Both the position numbers and the translations under genes were made by a program. A DNA stretch of 6,619 nucleotides from an uncultured Bacteroidales bacterium (GTDB taxonomy: Bacteria > Bacteroidota > Bacteroidia > Bacteroidales > Muribaculaceae). The stretch is from the NCBI GenBank assembly GCA_900554345.1, contig USHH01000129.1:1-6619 (forward strand), read 5' to 3'. Shown piece by piece: positions 1 to 4,304 of this stretch; the first letter of the stretch is position 1, and every line of letters begins with the position of its first letter. The notes below the pieces were generated by a model, which was given only the letters and a program-made list of their open reading frames with translations, was not told the origin of the DNA and searched no databases.

Positions 1-1
1 C

Positions 2-238
2 GTCGTCACGAGCCTCGACAACATCCATGTGACGCGCCGCACCGACTCCACGGAGGTCTGCAACGGCAACATCCACTCGCACGGCGGCAGCAGCTACAAC
101 TACACCGTGCCGCTGGCCGCCGCCGAGAAGACCGCCGTCATGGAGGCCATCGACGCCTTCCGCGACGCCGTGACCGCCCTCGTGGAGGCCACGCTGACAC
201 CGGACACGCAGAGCGAGGAGAGCGAGGTGAACCCCTAA
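2..238 (+). CDS. 3' end of an unrecognised phage late protein (partial)
   Basis: The reading frame is open from the left edge of the window to a TAA at 236-238, so this is most likely the C-terminal 78 residues of a longer gene. An in-frame GTG at 29 could be read as a start, but the frame continues unbroken before it. The visible part has a polar stretch with Gly/Ser/His (HSHGGSSYNYTVP), then an alanine-rich amphipathic helix (AAAEKTAVMEAIDAFRDAVTALVEA) and an acidic tail. I do not recognise a family. It lies 19 bp before the holin-like gene on the same strand, so it probably belongs to the same late operon and could be a tail or virion-associated protein. That role is inferred from position only. 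Confidence 0.6.
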   Translation, partial: VVTSLDNIHVTRRTDSTEVCNGNIHSHGGSSYNYTVPLAAAEKTAVMEAIDAFRDAVTALVEATLTPDTQSEESEVNP

Positions 239-257
239 CCGCTACGATACCGACACC

Positions 258-560
258 ATGAGGCATTTGAAGCAGGAGTTCGACAAGCTCACAATCAAGG
301 AGGTGACGACAATCATGCTCGCCGTCGTATGCATGCTCGCCGCGATAGTGGCCATCTTCATCGGGTTATACATCCCGCCCGAGGGGGAGGTACACTCGTC
401 CGTGCTGACCTATTTCGGCATATCGTCGGCGTTCTGCGGCTCGCTGCTGGGCATCTCGATGCACTACAACAACGAGCTCAACAAGTTCAAGACGAGCGTC
501 ACGGAGCAGGTGGCAACGGCGCTCGACAGCAACCGCAGGGAGGAGGAGGGGGAGCGTTAA
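258..560 (+). CDS. Two-helix holin-like membrane protein
   Basis: This 100-residue protein has a short charged N-terminus, a first hydrophobic helix at about residues 18-39 (TTIMLAVVCMLAAIVAIFIG), a short PPEGE turn, a second helix at about 49-69, and a charged C-terminal tail that ends in EEEGER. Small size, two membrane helices, a charged tail and a position directly before an endolysin are typical of phage holins, which make lesions in the inner membrane so that the muralytic enzyme can act. There is no family-defining motif, because holins are very diverse, so the call rests on topology and neighbourhood. It starts at the only ATG that precedes the first helix and stops 41 bp before the amidase gene. 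It could also be an accessory membrane protein of the lysis module. Confidence 0.6.
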   Translation: MRHLKQEFDKLTIKEVTTIMLAVVCMLAAIVAIFIGLYIPPEGEVHSSVLTYFGISSAFCGSLLGISMHYNNELNKFKTSVTEQVATALDSNRREEEGER

Positions 561-601
561 GCCCCTCTCCCTCTCTCATCAACCATCAAAGCAATCAAGA
601 C

Positions 602-1060
602 ATGATACGCAAGACAGAGATAGACACAATCATCATACACTGCACGGCGACACCCGCAGGCCGCGAGGTGAGCCGTTGGGAGCTCGACTCCTGGCACAAG
701 GCCGAGGGCTTCGAGCCGTACATCGACGCGGCAGGCGTCAAGACCTACGCGGGCTACCATCTGCTCGTACACCTCGACGGCAGCTACGAGCGGCTGCGCC
801 CCGACGCGCACAGAGGACAGCATTGCCGCGAAGACAACATGAACAACCGCGCCATCGGCATCTGCTACGTGGGCGGCTGCGACATCAACAACAGACCGTG
901 CGACACGCGCACGGAGGCACAGAAACGCACGCTGCTGACGCTCGTGCGCACCATGCGCGGCAGATACCCCGGGGCGCGGATAATCGGCCACAGAGACGTC
1001 AGGGGAGTGCGCAAGGCGTGCCCCTCCTTCGACGCCAAAAGAGAGTATAAGGACATCTAA
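602..1060 (+). CDS. N-acetylmuramoyl-L-alanine amidase (phage endolysin)
   Basis: A 152-residue zinc amidase of the Amidase_2/PGRP fold, similar in layout to T7 lysozyme. It cuts the amide bond between N-acetylmuramic acid and L-alanine in peptidoglycan. The zinc ligands are visible as His13 (IIIHCTAT), His130 (IGHRDV) and Cys140 (KACPSFD). Tyr52 in AGYHLLV and Lys138 two residues before the cysteine match the catalytic Tyr and Lys of T7 lysozyme. The protein is a single domain with no cell-wall-binding module and no signal peptide, so export would need the holin-like protein encoded just upstream. The ATG at 602 is chosen because the fold begins at once after it; an upstream extension in the same frame, back to 329, is antisense-like and out of frame with the holin gene. 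Length matches stand-alone phage amidases. Confidence 0.92.
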   Translation: MIRKTEIDTIIIHCTATPAGREVSRWELDSWHKAEGFEPYIDAAGVKTYAGYHLLVHLDGSYERLRPDAHRGQHCREDNMNNRAIGICYVGGCDINNRPCDTRTEAQKRTLLTLVRTMRGRYPGARIIGHRDVRGVRKACPSFDAKREYKDI

Positions 1061-1072
1061 AAAGTCACAATC

Positions 1073-1447
1073 ATGGATAAAGAGAACATAGCGAAGATAA
1101 TAAAGGAGACGCCGTGGACGCCCGGCAACGACGGCACGATGCATGGAACGATAGCCAACGGCCAACCGACCACGGGAGACGGCCTATATTTCAGAGAGCC
1201 CTACTCCGGCGCTCAAATCAGACTTAAGCCGAATGTCATCGCGGAGGGAGCCCTCGGCGGTCATCCAGACCCGTGCGGCCCGAAAGGGAAGGATGCCCGC
1301 GAGATACAGATTTACCCCGGCGACGAGGAGACGGCCATCATCTACATCCTCCGCGCCGCCAACCTCCTGCGCGGCTATCCGAGGCAGGAGGCCAACGTCA
1401 AGGCGCTCCGCGAGTGCTTCGCCAACATAATAGCCGAGGCGAGATGA
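1073..1447 (+). CDS. Unrecognised lysis-cassette protein, 124 aa
   Basis: I do not recognise this protein. It has no signal peptide and no membrane helix. The first two thirds are rich in Gly/Pro and polar turns (WTPGNDGTMHGTIANGQPTTGDGLYF, HPDPCGPKGKD), suggesting a small beta-rich fold. The last third (about 80-124) reads as two helices, one hydrophobic-faced (EETAIIYILRAANLLRGY) and one ending EANVKALRECFANIIAEAR. It begins 12 bp after the amidase stop, and its own stop overlaps the next start as ATGA at 1444-1447, so translation is probably coupled to the spanin-like gene. Lying between endolysin and spanin, it may be a lysis regulator or simply a late-operon passenger. Neither is shown by the sequence. 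Confidence 0.75.
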   Translation: MDKENIAKIIKETPWTPGNDGTMHGTIANGQPTTGDGLYFREPYSGAQIRLKPNVIAEGALGGHPDPCGPKGKDAREIQIYPGDEETAIIYILRAANLLRGYPRQEANVKALRECFANIIAEAR

Positions 1448-1962
1448 GACGGCATCACACATCATCGGGCATCATCTACCGGATGACCGTGGCGACGATA
1501 ATAGCCGCCGTGACCCTCGTGCTCGCCCTCGCCCTCTGCGGATGCACCACGACCAAGTATGTGCCGGTGGAGCGGGTCACGCACCACACAGACACCGTGA
1601 CCCGCAGCATGCGCGCCACCGATACGCTCACACTGATTGAGCGCATCTACGAGAGCGACACCCGCTATGACTCGGTGGCGCCCATCCTCGACTCGCTCAA
1701 CCGCGTGATAGGATGGGACAGGTATCATTTCCGCGAGACCACGAAAAAGGACGGGCGCGAGATCCGGAGGCTGCAATCGCTCGTTGACTCGCTGCGGGCT
1801 GTCAAGGCCGACAGCATCCGCGTCCCGCAGCCCTATCCGGTGGAGCGCAAGCTGACCGCATGGGAGCAGGTCAAGCAGGGCGCCGGAGGCTGGGCGCTCG
1901 CAGCCGTGGCCGTCCTCGCCGTGGCCGTCGCGTGGCTCGCCAGGAAGAGACGGAAGAGGTAG
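1444..1962 (+). CDS. Lipoprotein with C-terminal membrane anchor; candidate u-spanin
   Basis: 172 residues with anchors at both ends. The N-terminus is basic (MRRHHTSSGIIYR), followed by a hydrophobic helix at 15-31 and a lipobox LCGC with Cys34 as the likely lipidation site. The centre (35-145) is polar and rich in Thr/Asp/Ser, with a probable helical or coiled stretch at 98-126 (REIRRLQSLVDSLRAVKADS) and the motif PYPVERKLTAWEQVKQGAGG. A second membrane helix at 149-166 is capped by RKRRKR. A lipidated outer-membrane end, a periplasmic linker and an inner-membrane anchor are the design of unimolecular spanins such as T1 gp11, which fuse inner and outer membranes at the last step of lysis. 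I recall similar lipoproteins (CTTTKYVPVE start, PVER...WEQ before the anchor) in other Bacteroides-group prophages, usually annotated as hypothetical. The ATG at 1444 overlaps the preceding stop; an internal Met14 (1483) would also give a good signal peptide. Confidence 0.7.
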   Translation: MRRHHTSSGIIYRMTVATIIAAVTLVLALALCGCTTTKYVPVERVTHHTDTVTRSMRATDTLTLIERIYESDTRYDSVAPILDSLNRVIGWDRYHFRETTKKDGREIRRLQSLVDSLRAVKADSIRVPQPYPVERKLTAWEQVKQGAGGWALAAVAVLAVAVAWLARKRRKR

Positions 1963-1976
1963 GCCGGCGCCTACCT
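1957..1976. terminator. Perfect hairpin between convergent genes, arms hold both stop codons
   Basis: AGGTAGGC (1957-1964) and GCCTACCT (1969-1976) form an 8-bp perfect stem around a CGGC loop. The left arm contains the TAG of the spanin-like gene (1960-1962) and the right arm the complement of the TAG of the integrase (1971-1973). The structure is equally stable on both strands and sits where a bidirectional terminator is expected. No clear U-tract follows on either strand, so it may block transcription or protect 3' ends rather than act as a classical intrinsic terminator. Confidence 0.5.
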
Positions 1977-3158
1977 TCTGCCGTAGAGCACCCAGTCGAT
2001 CACGCGCCGGTTGGCCTCGTCGACCTTGCGCGGATCGAAGTCGATGTAGATCTCCGTCACGTCACGCAGCGAGTGGCCGAGGGCATGGGCCACCGTCTCC
2101 CTGGGTATGTCGAGGTATATGGCCACGGTGGCCCACGTATGGCGCGCCACGTAGGTGGTCAGCTCCGGCCAGAGCCCCTCCCCTTTCCGACCTCCGAGAC
2201 CGTAGCGCCGGCACCCTATCGTCTGGAGAGCCCTGTTGCACCGCCGCATAAAATTGTGGCTGTCGCTCCATCTGTCGGCGATGTCGAGCAGGCCGGAGAC
2301 GCCCCGGTGCCTCTCGATGATGGCGAGCGCCTCCGGCTCCACCCTTATCGAGTAGTGGCGCCCTGTCTTGGCGCGGCAGTACTCGACACGCCCTCCCCTC
2401 ATGTCCCGGAGCGCGTGGAGGTCCACGGTGTTGATGCCGATCAGGTAAAAGATCAAGGCGAACATGTCGCGGTAGTAGGCGTCCGTGCCGGCGAGGTCCA
2501 TGGTCAGCAGCCGCCGGAGGTCCTCCACCGGCATCGCCCTCTTGCGCGTGGCCTCGTGGCGGATCCGGAAGCGCCGGAAGGCGTAGCAGTCGGTGATGCC
2601 GTCCGTGATCGCGGCGTTGACCACCGCGCGGATATTGCGCATGTGCAGGGCGCGGGCGTTGACTCCGGGAGACGTCTCGGCGAGGCGCGCGTCGAAGCGC
2701 CGGAGCCATTCGGGCGTGATGTCCTCGAAGCGCAGCGTGTCGGCTCCCGGCATCAGGGCCTCGATCCTGGAGAGGGTGGCCTCGTAGATCTGCGCGGTGC
2801 GCGGCTTGTTGCACCGCGATATGTACTCGCGGAAGCGGCTCGTCACGAGGAAGGGCCGCTCCCTGGCCTCCGCCCTGTCGGGGTGCCAGTCACGCTCGAT
2901 CTCCCTCTTGATGTCGTCGGCCGTTATCCCGTGGCCGGCCTCCCGCTCCATGCGCAGCAGGATGTCCTCCGCCTGCACTATCTTCTGACGGAGCAACCGC
3001 ATCAGTGTGATGTTGTCCCGGGCGTTGGGAGCAGCCTCGGCGGCCGCGAGGCGTTCCGGTGTGCATCTGAGTCCGAGGGAGAGTCGGGCGAGTTTACGTT
3101 TCTGCGTTATCTGTAGGTAGAGGGCGCCTCTCTGGGCGATGATCTTAAAGGTTGCCAT
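1971..3158 (-). CDS. Tyrosine recombinase / phage integrase
   Basis: A 395-residue site-specific recombinase that would insert and excise the element by strand exchange between attP and attB. An N-terminal arm-site binding region (about 1-50, MATFKIIAQRGALYLQIT) and a helical linker are followed by a SAM-like core-binding domain (about 103-200) and a catalytic domain (about 207-395). Visible catalytic positions are Lys264 (RAKTGRHYSI), Arg339 (VARHTWAT), His362 (ALGHSL) and nucleophile Tyr371 (TEIYID). Two canonical residues are replaced: Asn243 stands where the first Arg is expected (LIGINTVDL) and Tyr336 where the HxxR histidine is expected. The ATG at 3158 (MATFK) is preferred over one at 3194, because the extra 12 residues would be encoded by the upstream direct repeats and a T-rich tract. 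The gene is convergent with the lysis operon and starts 184 bp from the 3' end of tRNA-Pro. Confidence 0.93.
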   Translation of the reverse strand: MATFKIIAQRGALYLQITQKRKLARLSLGLRCTPERLAAAEAAPNARDNITLMRLLRQKIVQAEDILLRMEREAGHGITADDIKREIERDWHPDRAEARERPFLVTSRFREYISRCNKPRTAQIYEATLSRIEALMPGADTLRFEDITPEWLRRFDARLAETSPGVNARALHMRNIRAVVNAAITDGITDCYAFRRFRIRHEATRKRAMPVEDLRRLLTMDLAGTDAYYRDMFALIFYLIGINTVDLHALRDMRGGRVEYCRAKTGRHYSIRVEPEALAIIERHRGVSGLLDIADRWSDSHNFMRRCNRALQTIGCRRYGLGGRKGEGLWPELTTYVARHTWATVAIYLDIPRETVAHALGHSLRDVTEIYIDFDPRKVDEANRRVIDWVLYGRR

Positions 3159-3175
3159 GGTCAAAAAAAATCGGG

Positions 3176-3203
3176 TGAAACATTGGTGAAACATTGGTGA
3201 AAC
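3176..3203. repeat. 11-bp tandem repeats upstream of the integrase
   Basis: TGAAACATTGG occurs at 3176-3186 and 3187-3197 and is followed by a partial copy TGAAAC at 3198-3203. The 11-bp period is about one helical turn, so a protein could bind successive copies on one face of the DNA. The repeats end 17 bp before the preferred integrase start, where integrase arm sites, excisionase sites or a repressor operator are expected. Which of these applies cannot be told from sequence. Confidence 0.7.
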
Positions 3204-3211
3204 AAGACGCC

Positions 3212-3244
3212 GTCAAAAACGACCTAAAACGGTCAAAAACGACC
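3212..3244. repeat. 13-bp direct repeat pair with 20-bp periodicity
   Basis: GTCAAAAACGACC is present at 3212-3224 and again at 3232-3244, starting exactly 20 bp apart (about two helical turns), with CTAAAACG between. Together with the 11-bp repeats just next to it, this makes a cluster of likely protein-binding sites between the integrase gene and the tRNA, consistent with the arm region of an attachment site. The function is inferred from position. Confidence 0.65.
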
Positions 3245-3287
3245 ATGCAGCACTGAAAATCCGACTTCTTTTGGTTGCCATAACAAC

Positions 3288-3335
3288 AAAAGAATGGCTC
3301 TCAAACATTCCTAAATGTCTGTGAACCATTCTTTT
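3288..3335 (-). terminator. Long hairpin downstream of tRNA-Pro, terminator-like
   Basis: Arms 3288-3309 and 3314-3335 match as inverted repeats at 19 of 22 positions around a 4-nt loop; the outer ten (AAAAGAATGG / CCATTCTTTT) are perfect. Read on the minus strand, two of the three mismatches become G-U pairs, whereas on the plus strand they are C-A and A-C mismatches. The minus-strand transcript ends in UUUUGUUGUU. Both points favour a terminator acting on transcription that comes through tRNA-Pro. The AAAA/UUUU ends could give some activity in the other direction too. Confidence 0.6.
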
Positions 3336-3341
3336 AAGTTT

Positions 3342-3385
3342 TGGTCGGGGTGACAAGATTCGAACTTGCGACCACACGCCCCCCA
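3342..3385. other. Inferred attachment site (att) at the tRNA-Pro 3' end
   Basis: Tyrosine-recombinase elements commonly insert into the 3' part of a tRNA gene and leave the integrase just inside the element. Here the integrase, its upstream repeats and the lysis genes all lie on the CCA side of tRNA-Pro, and genes of chromosomal type lie on the other side. The crossover core is therefore expected within the T arm to anticodon region of the tRNA. The matching second copy would be beyond the left edge, so exact limits cannot be given; a core extending past the hairpin at 3288-3335 is also possible. Confidence 0.4.
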
Positions 3386-3420
3386 GACGCGTACTCTAAA
3401 CCGGGCTGAGCTACACCCCG
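3342..3420 (-). tRNA. tRNA-Pro (GGG anticodon), CCA encoded
   Basis: The minus strand folds into a complete cloverleaf: 7-bp acceptor stem CGGGGTG/CACCCCG (3414-3420 with 3346-3352), D stem GCTC/GAGT with an 11-nt loop, anticodon stem CGCGT/GCGTG around loop CTGGGGG, a 5-nt variable region, T stem GCAAG/CTTGT with loop TTCGAAT, discriminator A and an encoded CCA at 3342-3344. The anticodon GGG reads proline codons CCC and CCU. The gene is intact. Its 3' end faces the integrase, which makes it the probable integration target of the prophage; a regenerated 3' end would explain why the tRNA is complete. Confidence 0.95.
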
Positions 3421-3431
3421 AGGCAAAAGGG

Positions 3432-3521
3432 CTTAATCAAGGCCAACCGGTATTTAAGCCTCCTGGGGGAGGAGAATACCATCACCGGCGTCGCCGCTTG
3501 GGTGGGGGCCCTTGATTAAAG
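3432..3521 (-). ncRNA. Candidate structured small RNA or tRNA leader (three-way junction)
   Basis: On the minus strand this 90-nt stretch can fold into three helices. The closing helix pairs 3507-3521 with 3432-3444 (13 bp, two single-base bulges on the 5' arm; core TTAATCAAGG/CCTTGATTAA). Hairpin one has CACC/GGTG (3501-3504 with 3483-3486) around GGC/GCC. Hairpin two has GGTATT/AATACC (3475-3480 with 3449-3454) around CCTCC/GGAGG with a 4-nt loop. The predicted transcription start from the promoter at 3527-3557 falls at about 3520, exactly at the 5' end of the closing helix. The helix is followed by CCCTTTTG and, 11 nt later, the tRNA 5' end. It holds no open reading frame. I do not recognise a known RNA family. 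It may be an independent RNA or a leader removed during tRNA maturation. Confidence 0.5.
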
Positions 3522-3526
3522 CGATG

Positions 3527-3557
3527 CAAAGTTACGGACTTTTTTCAAACTGGCAAA
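3527..3557 (-). promoter_or_regulatory. Bacteroidota-type promoter for tRNA-Pro and its leader
   Basis: On the minus strand, TTTG (complement of 3554-3557) is separated by exactly 19 bp from TAACTTTG (complement of 3527-3534). This matches the -33 TTTG and -7 TAnnTTTG consensus of the primary sigma factor in Bacteroides and relatives. Transcription would begin near 3520 and run through the structured leader into tRNA-Pro. Confidence 0.85.
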
Positions 3558-3666
3558 ATTTTTCGCAAGAAATTTCAAAAAAAATTTCAATTCGGGCTCC
3601 GAGGGGGAACTTTCGGCCCCCGTGGCGTGTTAGGATTCAAAAGAATATTAAAAAATATTAAGGATT

Positions 3667-3951
3667 ATGGAAAGCAACACACCCGTAAGGAAAATCAGCG
3701 GTTTCTATATCGCATGCGGCGTCATCATCAGCCTCGCCGCCATCATCGAGTTCATCATATGGATCGTCGACGCCACGATTGTCCACACTCCGTCGCTGCT
3801 CATGATGGGCATCGGCCTGCTTGTGCTCTCCACAGGCTGTCTGTGGTATTGCATATTCCGCAACAACTGCTTCCGGGCAGCCAACTGGGGACTCTGGCTC
3901 AGCGTCATCGCGAGCATCGTGGTGATGTTTATCGGCATGGTGATCAGATAA
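3667..3951 (+). CDS. Small three-helix membrane protein, unrecognised
   Basis: A 94-residue protein with three predicted membrane helices at about 11-35 (SGFYIACGVIISLAAIIEFIIWIV), 41-64 (TPSLLMMGIGLLVLSTGCLWYCIF) and 72-93. The N-terminus is short and polar, and it has almost no soluble part. I do not recognise the family. The region before it is AT-rich (AATATTAAAAAATATT) with no clear promoter box or Shine-Dalgarno sequence. It lies 14 bp before a second small membrane-protein gene that shares its layout, so the two probably form an operon. It starts on the far side of the tRNA promoter from the prophage, hence is taken to be chromosomal. No function can be assigned. Confidence 0.75.
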   Translation: MESNTPVRKISGFYIACGVIISLAAIIEFIIWIVDATIVHTPSLLMMGIGLLVLSTGCLWYCIFRNNCFRAANWGLWLSVIASIVVMFIGMVIR

Positions 3952-3965
3952 AGGGGGAGCTTGGC

Positions 3966-4304
3966 ATGTCAGGCATGACTCGAATGAGCTCCCGGGCGTC
4001 GGCGATCGTGTTTATAGCATGCTCGCTGACGCTGTTTGCGGGAGCGTTGGGGCTCTTCATATGGCTGGTGGCCGACGCCTCGGAGATGCGCATGGTACGC
4101 AACGTGTTTTACGGCTCGGCGTTCCTGGTGATCACGCTGGGGATGCTTCTCTACAGCCTGCTCGAGCGGCGGTCGCCGCGGCTTGCCACGGCGCTGCTGG
4201 CGGCGGGGGTTATCCTGGGCGTGGCATCGTTTGTGACGGGCATCTGCTTCCACGACACGGTGGCGCGGGGCATTCCCGAGACGGTGTCGGAAGGCTCGAT
4301 ATAG
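3966..4304 (+). CDS. Small three-helix membrane protein, possible paralogue of its neighbour
   Basis: 112 residues with three membrane helices, about 11-36 (ASAIVFIACSLTLFAGALGLFIWLV), 45-65 and 73-96. The start is set by the ribosome-binding-like GGGGGAG at 3953-3959, six bases before the ATG at 3966; the frame is open back to 3627 but that part runs through the preceding gene in another frame. The first helix shares the pattern IAC...FI(I)W[IL]V with the preceding protein, and helix number and spacing agree, which suggests an old tandem duplication. The last 154 bp overlap the 3' end of the convergent lipoprotein gene. The third helix is encoded within the overlap, which argues that this reading is real. 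Function unknown. Confidence 0.65.
   Translation: MSGMTRMSSRASAIVFIACSLTLFAGALGLFIWLVADASEMRMVRNVFYGSAFLVITLGMLLYSLLERRSPRLATALLAAGVILGVASFVTGICFHDTVARGIPETVSEGSI

Noticed and set aside
329..601. N-terminal extension of the amidase frame
   Set aside because: It runs out of frame through the holin-like gene and is Arg/Gly/Gln-rich without structure; the amidase fold starts right after the ATG at 602.
1860..3116. Long plus-strand open frame (418 codons) opposite the integrase
   Set aside because: It is the antisense shadow of a clear tyrosine recombinase: composition is dominated by Arg, Val, His and Gly with no domain pattern, as expected from GC-rich antisense DNA.
3159..3194. Upstream ATG for the integrase (12 extra residues)
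   Set aside because: These residues would be encoded by the 11-bp repeats and a T-rich tract that look like regulatory DNA; MATFK at 3158 is a normal N-terminus for this family.
3603..3621. GGGGG/CCCCC inverted repeat before the first membrane-protein gene
   Set aside because: A five-pair stem with a nine-base loop and no U-tract; easily expected by chance in GC-rich DNA, with an alternative pairing of the same bases.
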